Source of the DNA: Dryobates pubescens
Taxonomy: Eukaryota > Chordata > Aves > Piciformes > Picidae
DNA length: 64,000 nt
Direction: 5' to 3'
NCBI RefSeq assembly: GCF_014839835.1
Contig: NC_071623.1
Span: 22,196,314-22,260,313 of the forward strand
Below are positions 25,601 through 35,202 of this stretch, piece by piece. Each line of letters opens with the position of its first letter. Positions within the stretch are counted from its first letter, which is position 1. The position numbers and the translations under genes are program-made. The notes beneath the pieces are model-generated. The model had not been told where the DNA came from. It did not search any database and saw nothing but the letters and a program-made list of their open reading frames with translations.

Positions 25601-28600
25601 ACAATATAGAACACAGACCTCCAGTAAAAATAAAACCAAAATTCCCGAAGAAAACACTCCCTCCCAACTATTAAAATGCATAGCAACAGTAATTAAAGTG
25701 CATCTCTGACAGTTATGCTAAGGTTAAAAAAACAACCAACCAACCCACCCCACAAAGAAACATAAAACTGAAGAGTGACCATACCTCTGCATTTGATGAA
25801 TTTTCCCAGATAAGTACATTGTATTTAAAACTTAAATGATCTGTCCACATTTTTCTGACCTGATTTGCTTCTGGAGGAGAAACCTTTATTTTTATGGCTC
25901 CATTTATGGACTGCAACTTTATGTCTGGAGGACCAATCTGAGCTGTAAATATTGGGGAGAGGAAAATGAAAACAAAAAAGGAAAGGAAAAAATCAAAGGT
26001 GTAATTTTTATTAATAAAAACACAGTAACTGCCTATAGTATCTTTATTTTAATTCTTTTTAGGCAGTAACTGCCTGCAGGGTCTTAGTTTTCAGGAATCT
26101 CAGGCAGTATCAAATAGAAATCTACCTAACAACCACCATTACCTGGTTCTAAAAGCAGTAGAGTTAATGTAACATTACTGCTAGAGAATGTTTTCTAGAA
26201 TCCACTGTGAAAAATCATTAGAAGTCATTCTAAAACATGCAAGGCAAGAGTCTAGCTCAAACAAACAACCCAGTATTGAGGGAAGGCTTTTCTCTACTGT
26301 AGCTACTGAAAAGTCACAAGGTTAGGGGAAAATTTCCAGAAATGTCCTCTGCCAAGAAGGATTTTTCTGAAATCTAGGAAAAAAGTAACAGAAAAATCTA
26401 TCAGGAAACCAGCACCACTTGGAATTCCCTCTTTCCAGAAAAGGGGAAAATACCATAACGGTCTATGATCAGCAAATATCTTATGGTTAAGAAAACCACC
26501 AGCTCATGTTATCAGCTATGGAAACCACATGCATTTTTCCCACAATAATGTGAAGTATATGAACTAAAAAATGATACAGTTTATGTAGAGCTCATACCTA
26601 TAAGATATGGAATCATTTCAAAAACGCTAGACCAAGGAGACACTTCTTGCCTTCTTTCGGCCCGTATACGCACATGGTACGTATCATAGTATTTGGTTAT
26701 CGCAGAGGAAAAGTCACATTCCCTGCTAGTAACATTTTGGCACCCAGGCAACTCCTTCCATTCTGTTCCATTTGTCTTAAAATCTTCAAACCTGTAGGAA
26801 AGAAAACATCTCAAAAATAAAGCAAATACACCATTTACATCTTGAGATTCTTCTTCCTTTCCTTCTTAATTCTAATACATGTCACACCACCTAATGCTGA
26901 TTTAGCACCAGTGCAATTAGTGTTATCTACTCAATTACCCTGGAATTCACACAGCAATTAACTCCTGAAATTAATCTATTGATTTATTACGTTAGTCTTA
27001 TACCAAAAGTTAACTATCAGTCTGCAAAGATACCAGTTTGCCTTATTTACCATGTAAACACAGTGTCAGAAAGCAGCGCCAAAGTACTGTCACAATCTAC
27101 AATGATATCCTTAACACATGATCCTAGTCTAACAATCAATAATTCATTGGAAGAAATGTAAAAATCTTGATGGAAGAAGGGCTTAAAAGTGCATAAAAGC
27201 AGCAACCCCTTCAATTCTAACATTAGCAAGGAATGTAGATGACAGGAAAAGAAATGCACAAGGAAGGAAACGGGTTCAACAAGAGTTGGAATAATCAGCT
27301 TTACAGAAGCTGTTTTTCTTGTGAGTTAACAGACATCCACACCTTAAGAAACAGACATTCCATATAGAGATTTAAAATGTCTTGACCCAAAAAGAGAGGC
27401 ACAGACCTGAATTAGTGATGTTTCTTATCCTCAACTCCTATCTTATCTTTTGGAACAGTATTACCCTTTTAAAATTAAAACTGTGGCAAGCAAACGTTGG
27501 GTTTTGGTTTTAAATCTCAGCTCATACACTAGGAAATATTAAAATTAAGAACTTCTTACACATGTAGCCACAATGCATTTTTATTAAAAAAACCCCCAAC
27601 AATACAAAACAAGGCCAGAGAATTAAAAAAAAATAATCTAAATGATGAGGTTTAAGTGCACCAGTCAATAGTCTCAAAGAACCATTTTGTGTCACAGTTT
27701 GAGGCTGGGTGCCTTTAAGGAACCATAGAGAACTCTTCCAGGAGGACCTGAGAGGTCCAGGAGTGGACTAGAAAATGTAATTTTTTGTTATTTCATTCCA
27801 TAATGTCAGCATCTCCCATTTATACAAGGACAGGACAAGCTGTTACATCCCCTTTTATTCCCCCTCCCTGTCTGCTCCTGTGTGGATGTGCAGAGCTTTA
27901 CCTTGCTGTGGGGGAGTGAGGCCTGGTTTGGCCTTGCTGATGCTGCCAATTTTGGTATTAAGCTTTACCAAGTATCATAGTAGTATCAGTCAGGGCTGGA
28001 AGGGACCACAAGGATCATCTAGTTCCAACCCCCCTGCCATGGACAGGGACACCTCACACTAGACCAGGCTGGCCAGAGCCTCATCCAGCCTGGTCTTAAA
28101 CACCTCCAGGGACAGGGCCTCAACCACCTCCCTGGACAACCCATTCCAGGGCTTCACCACTCTCATGGTGAACTTCCTCCTCATGTCCAGCCTGAATCTC
28201 CCCACCTCCAGCTTCATTCCATTCTCTCTAGTCCCATCACTACCTGATATCCTGAGAAGTCCCTCCCCAGCCTTCTTGTAGGCCCCCTTCAGATACAGTG
28301 TCCAAGTGTGTTCTTCATTTATACTTTGCTATCAGTAAACAATTCAGTTCTACATATGAACTCGAAAAACAAAGGACACTAATATTCCATACAAAACTTT
28401 CTCTGTTTCAGAAAGTCCCTAGAAGCTTTACATGGCAGTATCCAGAAACACAATAACTAAGATGCCCTACTACACAAATAAACATCAGACACTTCTAGCT
28501 CAGAATAAAGTTACTACTTACCACTGATACTCTGCTAAAAATGTCACATTGGTGTCATTCCCAGTGTAGTTCCACCTTAGAGTGAAATTTGTATTTACCA

Positions 28601-31600
28601 CATAAACTTGAATATCCTGAGGACTCTTCAGGTTAGTTTGTCCTACAAGAAAATAACGTAAAGGTATAAAAAATACTTGGATTAATAATTTGTACGTAAT
28701 TTAACTTCATTTAAAAAGTAGTGAGTTACAGTGAAATGAAAAAAAACCAAACCAAATCACAACCAAAACAATGAAACCCAAAACATGAAGAGTTAAGAAA
28801 ACCCCACGCTGCTCATGTGGCATTTCAGCATACAGCTCATAAGATGTGCATCAGCTAGCTCCTTTGCCTATTTGACTACACAAGTCTTTTCCTTTATGCT
28901 TTGAGTCTTTTCATACCTCTTTAAAACCACAAGTATATACAATTGTAACATACAAAGCCTGTGTTCACTGTCATGGGTTGACTATAAACTGTCTGAATGC
29001 ACTTAAACCTCTATTTTATTTGTTCGATCAAACCTGGATCTCAGCTGCAAAGTGCTAGGGATTAACCTAATGCTGCCATTCCAGCTCTGGAACAGACTGA
29101 GTCAACTTGTTTCATGTCTCATGTTACTGCCATAAATTCAGTGTACTGCACATAAATCTCTTGCAGTTAGGCTTTATCACATGGCAGATCTTGCAGCTTG
29201 TTCATGGTAATCCTGTGGGGGTTTTTTTTTACACAAAGAACAATGCATCAGAGGACTTGTGGGGGGTAAGGGACACATAAGAATGTCTATAAAGTGGAGG
29301 GGAAGGACCAGATGGTGAGAAGACTTAACAGGCAGATTGCCACCTGGAGGGAAGCATGCACATTAGAATTATCTGAAGGATAGCTCTCCTCTTTATTTTC
29401 CACCTTTTGACAGTAATTACTTAAACACCCCAACAACCCTGATAATTGCCTGATATTCCAGTTCCTAAGGACAACTTTACCATTGACTTGGAGATAGGCA
29501 GAATCCTAGGTGTCTCCTTTGGTACACAATTCAGATATCAGAGGACAGATAGTAACCATGCAGTATGAGGTTTTTGATACTTACTAAAACTGAAATTTAT
29601 CTAGCTATTTATAAGGTTTATCTTCCTGTGGATTATTTCACACCGCTCTACAGCACTGCTTCAATGCAATGAGGTTAAAGGTGCGATCAGCACTGAAAGT
29701 TTAGACTGAAAGTTTTCTAGTACTAAAACAAAACCAGACTGTGGCTTATAGAATAAAGGGAAACAGCATTAAAGTCATGGGGAATATGCACAAATTGAGG
29801 AAACCTCAGGCAGAAGGCACTGAAATTACACCAAAACCACCACTAAGCAACCACCCAGATGTACAGAATTTAAATGATATCTAAGTCTATCTTCCTGGTA
29901 TCACATACTAGGTATCTTTGGTAACCCAAGCTATGCAGATTTGAGGCAGTCCTTTAAGAGTGCACTTTTAACTGCTAACACATCAGGGTGAAAAAAAACA
30001 CCACACCACAAAATCAAGAAAATAACAATTGAAAACCTGTATCACCACATTCTTCTCTAACTTGGCTCTCTCTTTTGACCAGCTGTGTTACACAAATCAC
30101 TACATGGCTACAGCTTCTAAAAACATGTTAGTGTCCATCACTCTGGAATTGCTTTTTGATGTCAGTCTAATATTTGATTGTACTAGGAAGAAATCATGAC
30201 AGTACTAAGCAGAAGTTTTATAACAGGAGATTCCCAAGGTCAATTCTTTACTCTGACAACATAGAACCTGGAAGTAAACCTTAAAAAGGTAGGATTAGGT
30301 AACATAGTATTAGCCAAGAACCACACTCCACCTACAGAGCTCCACTAGTATATTAAAATTAAGCCACTAGTATATTAAAATTACACTGTTTGCCTTAAGG
30401 AGAAAAATCCAATAGTCATTGGACTTTGAGAGTATCTTTCCCACATTTTCAAATCCTTACCTTAAGCTTTACAATAATTTGTATTAGACCACGTACATTT
30501 GAGGACAGATAGGAAACAGGAAGTTTGGAAGCAGAAACCAAATAGTTTCAAAACTCATCTTTAACCAAACACACTGTCTCGCCAAGATATAAAAAACACG
30601 CTGAGGTTAAGACATCCAACTAACGTTTTAAGCTAGGCCAGCATTTTCTAAAGCTGGTAAATACCACAAAAGAAAATCATATCCTGCCTTTACAACATTG
30701 TAAAAACACAGCCCTGGAATCCGACATTTGGAAGACGACAAGATATTCCAGTCCTGGAGTATGGTCACACAAAGTGAATTAGAAGGGGTTTATTCTGAAC
30801 AGCTTTGGTTAAAGGCCTAAAAGATGACAGCCAGAAGTCTGTGATTTGACTGCCTTTTTCTCTGAGAGCTTCCTCATGCAAATTTGAGCAAAGCTGAGCT
30901 CCATCTTGACATTTGCCCTTCTTTTTGATCCTCCTTACAAAATGCTGAAACCACACATTAAGAGCTGTTGTCAGTGACATGTGACAGCCTCTACAGAAGC
31001 ATGCTACTCAGAGACATGACCTGCAAAATTAAGTTAAAATCCATGATGGGGTTAACAAAGACTGTAACTTTCAGGGAATTTTCAGAAAGTTATCCAGTGT
31101 TACATTCAACAACAGAAAACAGCAGGCACTTGAAGTCAGTGCTCAGCAGTAAACAGTCAAAACAGGAAGGGAAAAAACATTTGTGCTATGGAATTAAGGG
31201 ATTAAAAATGAAAGCTTAACATCATATGAATTCATTATAGACTTATCTTAAACATCGTGTGCAGCTCTAGCATGCCCACTCTCATAAGCAGATAGCAGAA
31301 CAGAATAAGGCAGAGAAGGGTGACAAAGACAATCCAACATAAGGAACAGCTTCTGTCCAGGGAGGAATCATATTATGATTCTTCAGCCTGAAAGGGAGAT
31401 TGAGGTGAGGATAAAAGAGATCAGGAACGTAAGTGACAAAAACATTGATTGATGTCTTCTTAACATAAAGGTGGAAGCATCAAAACAAGCACCACCTTGC
31501 TCTAAGCAAACAAATGAAACTGCTGCTTCACTGAGCACTTGGTCAATCTGTGGAATTCCTTCCCCTCAGAGTCTGTGAATGCTCAGCTCCTACCCGATTA

Positions 31601-34264
31601 CAAACTCAGAGTCAAATATAAAGTCTCAGCATTACACACTGCTGAAATACTAGGGTGTGAAGTATTACTATACATTTACTTTTTTTTTTGTCCTTTCCTA
31701 CTCCTACACTGCCAGCAGCTGCTGTAGATGAACACTGGGCTCGTTGGCCTTTAGGCTTCATTTGGTATAACAACATAACAGAAACCCCACTCATCATTAG
31801 GTACTTTACTTCTTACTCTGGTCAGAAAAACACATTATTGCTTCAGAAATAACTCCCAGTCTTGACAGACAACCCTGACAATTCAAAATGTCTCCACTGG
31901 GAACTAAAATTACTTATCCAAATTCAACTGATTACTTATTTGAGGGTTACTGGTTGCAATGATGTTCTTTCATCTGCTCAACTTCATCTCCTGCATCAGG
32001 TAAAATGGGAGCGATAGTCTGAGAGTCACCTATAACTTTATACTCCGAGTATAGAGTCATATAAAGGTCTTCGGTTGACATTTGTTAACAGTTACTGATC
32101 ACTAGTTCACATTTTAACACTTCCCATCACTCATTCATACATTGAAAGCAGAGAAAGGGAGCTGGAAAAAAAAAAACACTTTGCAAGACCACCTATATTT
32201 CACACAGGAGAAAGCAGGTGGCAAATTCTACATACATCATCAGACTTTTGCATAGAAATGTTCTATGGTTTCTACCACTGCATCTTCTATTCTTAAAAGC
32301 CTCCAATCCCCTGAAATATTTCGCTATCCTTACCATCAGGAATTAGGGAAAGCTTTCAGTCATAAGCAAAGAAATCTCAAATCAGATTTCCTAGTAGATT
32401 CCACTGGAGGTCTGGATCTTTGCCAAACAGATTCACTTCACTTCGTTACAGTAAGGGTACTTCTTAGTACTCTTACATGAGTATATCCCCTAGTGGATGG
32501 AAGCATGATCATTATTGATCAAGAGCCAGACAGGTAAATTTAATTCATGTTTCCTCATTTAAAGCATGATGACACTGTGGTGCTGAGGACATAAGAGATT
32601 AGACTTTTATGGAAAGAAGAGATTAAGTACAATAAAAGCTTTTTAACACCACTGCCTATCTTCCCCCAGCAAACTTTAATAAATTAAATACTGTTCTAAC
32701 AAACCTCACTACTTAATTTATAATATTTTAATGTTTTCAACAAGTGATGAAGTGAAGAAGTAAAAACAACTATATAACATTATGTAACAACACAAACCAT
32801 TCCACAACAGTAGTCTTAGCAAGACAGAAATACACTCTCTCAGGAGACAAGTCAAGGGGAAAGCCTGTCAAAAATGCACAATGACTTGCTGCTTATCATG
32901 TTAAGGATGCAGTAAAACCGATGGAAACTTTAAGTAGACCTTTCAGGATAGGAACAGACATCTAATGTATATGACATTAAAAACAAACAAACAAAGCCAC
33001 AGCCAAACACACACCAAAAATGGCCCAACTTTTTTTGGTCCTGTAAGCAGAAAGACACTCTGGAAAAGCAAGGAGAACTTTTATACAGGAGCAGCAGAGA
33101 GGAACTGCTGGTTTGGGCAAGGCAGAAAGACAGAGGTCACTGTAACACACCTGTGATAGTATGTGTCATGTTAATCATTTGCTATAGTATGTGTGGGTTA
33201 AGCAATCAGATATATGTTTGCAATGCTTCCAATTTGAGGATAAAATTTGGGACTGATGCACAAAGAATTAATCCACAAACAAAATGTCTGAAGGAAAACA
33301 AAGGAAGAGGTCTGCCTGAATCCTACCACAAACTGAAAGCGTGGACACCTGAAAACACTCTAGCTATAGTCTTTGGGAATGCCAAACTAGAACAATACAA
33401 TCTTCCAGAGAATTCAAGAGATTAGGTGCAGTCAGAAGCAGCATGCACACCCTGACCCGTAACAGTTAACATTTCCACTATCCAAATTGCTTAGCCCATA
33501 TATTCTGTGCTGCACATCATAATGACCTGTAAATATGCAGAAAGGTAACTTACAGCCTCTCTGGACTGCACAATGCTTACCGCTTGAAAAAAGGGTTTGT
33601 GGGACAACTTTCTACTGCGTAAAGACAGGCACCTTACTGTCCTGTGTGATGAAATCCTTAACCTGCGATTTTATTTCATTCATTTCCTTATTTATACCTG
33701 AGGCTCTGCGAGTCTAGGCTACCGTGCCTTTCAAAGCAAATCAACAACGATTCGAATACCTGTTTGCAGTATGCTTATGCTACAGCTTCTAGGATTTAAA
33801 GACGGGAAGAAAGCTCGAAGCAGACGAGATGAAAATTGCTACTGAACCCTAAACCCCAAGGCACCACACGGAAACTGAGCCCCGCTTAATCACGCAGGGA
33901 CAGCACCTGCAAAGGCCTGGACACCTCTGCGTCCTCGCCGCGACGCCTACACACCAGGGGACGGGACCACGGCACCGCAGGTTGGGGCGCCGGGCAGGGG
34001 CTGGAGGAAAGAAGCGGGAGTGCCCACAGCCACACGTCTATGCAGGGGGCAACCGGGGACCCTGCTCCCCACCCTCCCCCTTGAGAATGGGCGCCGCATC
34101 AGCCCCCAGCTGCCGCTCGGCTGGAGCAGGGTGTGGTGCCGTGTCCTGCTTGTTCACCGGGACCCACCTGCGCCGTGCAGGGGCAGCGAGACCAGGAAGC
34201 AGAAGAATGAGGACGCCACCACAGCCGCACGCCCCACGGCCACCGTCGCCAGGCCGCCACCCAT
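13382..34264 (-). CDS. IFNAR1: IFNAR1, interferon alpha/beta receptor subunit 1 (whole gene, 11 coding exons)
   Basis: Type I membrane receptor chain that pairs with IFNAR2, binds type I interferons at the cell surface and carries TYK2. The spliced reading frame is 574 codons (human 557). Signal peptide is about 1-32; four fibronectin-III modules lie at about 34-138, 138-240, 240-346 and 346-448; the membrane span is about 451-479 and the tail 480-574. Visible hallmarks are AQIGPPD at the start of domain 2, TTYCLKVQA and LYCVKVQA in domains 2 and 4, the paired cysteines of domains 1 and 3, KYVFFPS just below the membrane, TEEQIE in the tail and the degron core DSGNYSN. Exon count and order equal human IFNAR1. 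Intron phases are 1,2,1,0,1,2,1,0,1,0. The next gene upstream on the same strand is IL10RB, as in other vertebrates. Splice sites were placed by eye from GT/AG and phase continuity. Confidence 0.97.
14953..15107 (-). CDS. IFNAR1: IFNAR1 coding exon 10: membrane span and TYK2-binding juxtamembrane
   Basis: Codons 449-500. A 29-residue hydrophobic stretch (about 451-479) is followed by [15 protein letters not shown], matching human RCINYVFFPSLKPS. Tyr487 is the equivalent of human Tyr466, the endocytic YVFF signal that TYK2 masks. Acceptor ATTTTTAG, donor GAG|GTAAGA. Phase in 1, out 0. Confidence 0.96.
15260..15695 (+). mobile_element. CR1 LINE 3' copy in IFNAR1 intron 10
   Basis: Sense reading of CR1: GGAGCACCTTTCCTATGGAGG, then [11 protein letters not shown]-like sequence, and a 3' end in TTTTGTGATTCTGTGATC. 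5'-truncated, lying antisense to IFNAR1. The intron between exons 9 and 10 carries three CR1 pieces. Confidence 0.9.
15778..16055 (+). mobile_element. CR1 LINE 3' fragment in the same intron
   Basis: Second CR1 piece, starting at the GACAAGGGGCAATG region and ending CCATTCTATGATTCAAT. It is separated by about 80 bases of non-CR1 sequence from the copy before it and differs in sequence, so it is a separate insertion. Confidence 0.88.
16725..16925 (+). mobile_element. CR1 LINE internal fragment in the same intron
   Basis: Encodes CR1 phrases such as [41 protein letters not shown], from upstream in ORF2. Truncated at both ends. Confidence 0.8.
17619..17772 (-). CDS. IFNAR1: IFNAR1 coding exon 9: domain 4, second half
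   Basis: Codons 398-449. Contains [16 protein letters not shown] and [10 protein letters not shown], the conserved cysteine pair (human LKPLTVYCVKARA, DAVCEKTKP). Acceptor TTTTCCAG, donor GGAG|GTAGG. Phase in 0, out 1. Confidence 0.96.
18435..18510. repeat. A-rich / (CCAAA)-like low-complexity tract
   Basis: Alternating A runs and CCAAAC units in IFNAR1 intron 8. Confidence 0.6.
18634..18788 (-). CDS. IFNAR1: IFNAR1 coding exon 8: domain 4, first half
   Basis: Codons 346-397. Encodes [14 protein letters not shown] then ISPPGG and [13 protein letters not shown], the usual FNIII strand pattern of a module's membrane-proximal half. Acceptor CTTAAG, donor GAG|GTGTGAG. Phase in 1, out 0. Confidence 0.95.
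19752..19954 (-). CDS. IFNAR1: IFNAR1 coding exon 7: domain 3, second half
   Basis: Codons 278-346. Contains [29 protein letters not shown] and YYFHVQA; human has YKWKQIPDCENVKTTQC and YLLRVQA. Both disulfide cysteines kept. Acceptor TTTTGCAG, donor ACAA|GTAAGTG. Phase in 2, out 1. Confidence 0.95.
20005..20055. repeat. Polypurine tract
   Basis: Almost pure A/G run (AAAAAGGGGAAAAAAAAAGG pattern) just upstream, in gene sense, of the IFNAR1 exon 7 acceptor. On the minus strand it is a long polypyrimidine stretch ahead of that acceptor. Confidence 0.7.
20225..20700 (+). mobile_element. LTR-like block (possible ERV fossil)
   Basis: Has the order of an LTR: a TATA-like CATATAAACTGC near 20578, AATAAAG near 20647 and a terminal TTTGCACACCTGGT. 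Boundaries and family are uncertain. Confidence 0.35.
21350..21464 (-). CDS. IFNAR1: IFNAR1 coding exon 6: domain 3, first half
   Basis: Codons 240-278. This is the most diverged exon: the frame reads [16 protein letters not shown] then FHLHWNN and YNVQYLI, aligned with human PPPENIEVSVQN, YVLKWDY and FQVQWLH. The usual Pro-Pro-Glu-Asn start is absent and an extra cysteine is present. It is supported by acceptor GAGCAG, donor CAT|GTAAGC, exact phase fit (in 1, out 2) and a length of 115 bases, close to the paralogous exon 2 (121). Confidence 0.82.
21650..22045 (-). mobile_element. CR1 LINE 3' copy in IFNAR1 intron 5
   Basis: Begins AATAGAATAGACCAGGTTGG (3' tail in reverse) and extends into ORF2, open for 119 codons on the minus strand, with [20 protein letters not shown] and [12 protein letters not shown]. 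Same orientation as the gene. It lies about 190 bases upstream, in gene sense, of exon 6. Confidence 0.92.
22530..22905 (+). mobile_element. LTR-like block (possible ERV fossil)
   Basis: GC-richer start, central GGTACAGGGG motifs repeated twice, then an AT-rich GTAAATATACTC and TTTTGTAAATAC end similar to the block near 10455-10999. Boundaries uncertain. Confidence 0.35.
22956..23090 (+). mobile_element. CR1 LINE short 3' end
   Basis: Contains GTTGGATGATAGGTTGGACG then TTCCAACCTGGTTTATTCTA, the last ~130 bases of a CR1 of the subfamily with a TTCTATTCTA-type tail. Confidence 0.85.
23586..23733 (-). CDS. IFNAR1: IFNAR1 coding exon 5: domain 2, second half
   Basis: Codons 191-240. Contains [16 protein letters not shown] and [10 protein letters not shown], the conserved cysteine pair of the module (human SPETTYCLKVKAALL and YSPVHCIKTT). 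Acceptor CTTACAG, donor AAAG|GTACAG. Phase in 0, out 1. Confidence 0.95.
23965..24935 (-). mobile_element. CR1 LINE, about 970-bp copy in IFNAR1 intron 4
   Basis: Starts with the tail AGAGAATCACAGAATGTTAG and runs through the ORF2 C-terminal half ([40 protein letters not shown]) to the end of the reverse transcriptase region ([18 protein letters not shown]). Broken by several frame changes. Parallel to the gene. Confidence 0.92.
25785..25942 (-). CDS. IFNAR1: IFNAR1 coding exon 4: domain 2, first half
   Basis: Codons 138-190. Begins [11 protein letters not shown] (human AQIGPPEVHLE) and ends [13 protein letters not shown] (human YSLVIWKNSSGVE). Acceptor TTTACAG, donor GAG|GTATGG. Phase in 1, out 0. 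Confidence 0.96.
26598..26791 (-). CDS. IFNAR1: IFNAR1 coding exon 3: domain 1, second half
   Basis: Codons 73-138. Encodes [19 protein letters not shown], matching human GCQNITSTKCNFSS with both disulfide cysteines, then VRIRAE and a PWSS turn. Acceptor TCCTACAG, donor GTATGAG. Phase in 2, out 1. Confidence 0.96.
27690..28345 (+). mobile_element. LTR-like ERV fossil with a CR1 inserted in it
   Basis: Begins TGTCACAGTTTGAGGCTGGG, the typical opening of many avian ERV LTRs, and resembles the block at 10455-10999 in its middle. A CR1 (27974-28298) interrupts it, so the LTR is the older element. The 3' boundary is approximate. Confidence 0.45.
27974..28298 (-). mobile_element. CR1 LINE 3' copy in IFNAR1 intron 2
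   Basis: Begins with a short TATCATAGTAGTATCAGTC tail and continues through CR1 ORF2 C-terminal sequence to GGCCCCCTTCAGATAC. Close in sequence to the copy at 51158-51605, so likely the same subfamily. It ends abruptly, 5'-truncated. Confidence 0.9.
28522..28642 (-). CDS. IFNAR1: IFNAR1 coding exon 2: domain 1, first half
   Basis: Codons 33-73. Acceptor TTTCTTGTAG and donor CAGTG|GTAAGT. Encodes NLKSPQDIQ and TNFTLRW, close to the human LKSPQKVEV and FILRW segments. Several N-glycosylation sequons (NFT, NYT, NDT, NVT). Phase in 1, out 2. Confidence 0.95.
28643..34167 (-). other. IFNAR1 intron 1 (5.5 kb), mostly unique sequence
   Basis: The longest IFNAR1 intron. Apart from a possible ancient CR1 near 31270-31790 and short simple tracts (A/C-rich near 28740-28790), I see nothing that can be named. 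Confidence 0.7.
31270..31790 (+). mobile_element. Possible ancient CR1-like LINE remnant
   Basis: Contains faint CR1 phrases in order: AGAGAAGGGTGACAAAGACA, GGAATTCCTTCCCCTCAGAG and, near the end, CTGGGCTCGTTGGCCTTTAG. Much more decayed than the other copies. Confidence 0.35.
34168..34264 (-). CDS. IFNAR1: IFNAR1 coding exon 1: start codon and signal peptide
   Basis: Codons 1-32 plus one base. The ATG at 34264 opens a short peptide with a hydrophobic core ([17 protein letters not shown]) that ends in small residues, as expected of a secretion signal. Donor GCAG|GTGGGT at 34168; phase 1. It lies in a CpG-rich region. Confidence 0.88.
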
Positions 34265-34728
34265 CCGACCCCTATCACGACCAGCGCCGGCACCGTTACC
34301 GGAAGCCCCGGGCGGCTGCGCATGCGCAGGTAGACGCCGCGCTGCTCTGCCGGCTATGGGGACGGGGTTGGTGTGGGCTGCGGGGTCGAGCGGCTCACAA
34401 AATGTCGGCGAGCTGCCTTCTTGTAGTCCGGCTCTGTTCTCGAAGTGTGTGGGGAGCGGCTTATTGTGGGGGAGCCGTGCCTCCTCAGGCGTTTATTCGC
34501 CGGTGGCTGTAATGCGAGGCGTTGTTTAAGGAGAGAGAAGGAGGGACGGAGGGATGGCAAGCAGGCAGGCAGGGAGGGAGGGAGGTTGGGCTTTTGGCGG
34601 CCGCGGAAAGCCCCAATAGTTGCGAGTCTACCCAGTTTCCGCCGCCCACCTCCCGGTCAGTGACCGGGCGGCGGGTCGGGAGGTGTGGCCATGAGTCGCT
34701 GGGCCGGTGCGTGGGCGGAAGGGGCAGG

Positions 34729-34896
34729 CTGCGCCGCCCCGCCTGCGCCGCCCCGCCTGCGCCGCCCCGCCTGCGCCGCCCCGCCTGCGCCGCCCCGCCT
34801 GCGCCGCCCCGCCTGCGCCGCCCCGCCTGCGCCGCCCCGCCTGCGCCGCCCCGCCTGCGCCGCCCCGCCTGCGCCGCCCCGCCTGCGCCGCCCCGC
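34729..34896. repeat. Perfect 14-bp GC-box minisatellite, 12 copies
   Basis: Twelve identical head-to-tail copies of CTGCGCCGCCCCGC, 168 bases without a mismatch. Each copy has three CpGs, and each copy or copy junction carries a GGGGCGG core (minus strand), the Sp1/KLF type of site. It sits about 465-632 bases upstream of the IFNAR1 start codon. The long GC-only reading frames across it in several frames are a by-product of the stop-free unit, not genes. Confidence 0.97.
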
Positions 34897-34899
34897 CTG

Positions 34900-35202
34900 C
34901 GTGTGAGGAGTACGCAGGGAATCGTTCGTCAGGCGCAGGCATAGCTGTGTGTTCTCACCGTCATGCAGCAGTGTGTAAGGTGTGTACTGAGTAACGCGAG
35001 CTAATATTGTTGCCAGTGCGGGGTGGCGGTCCTGTATCAGCTCGGTTCTTTCAGGCCCGGCACGACTGCTGATTTCTAGGGCAGGGCCTGGTGGTTGTGT
35101 GACTGACGCTGTATTGTCACAGCACTTGCATTCCCGCCCTTTGTGCTGTGCTTGTTGTCTGGTCATTGTTATTCTATCCCAACCCACAAAATGTCGATAG
35201 AG
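34900..35202. other. Intergenic edge of the CpG region
   Basis: Falls from high to moderate GC; no gene or repeat recognised. Confidence 0.5.

Larger units (their letters stand above)
33900..34920 (-). promoter_or_regulatory. CpG-rich promoter region of IFNAR1
   Basis: GC and CpG content rise sharply against the AT-rich surroundings and centre on IFNAR1 exon 1. There is no obvious TATA box; the many GC boxes fit a housekeeping-type promoter. The far upstream part is the 14-bp minisatellite at 34729-34896. The transcription start cannot be placed from sequence alone. Confidence 0.75.
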
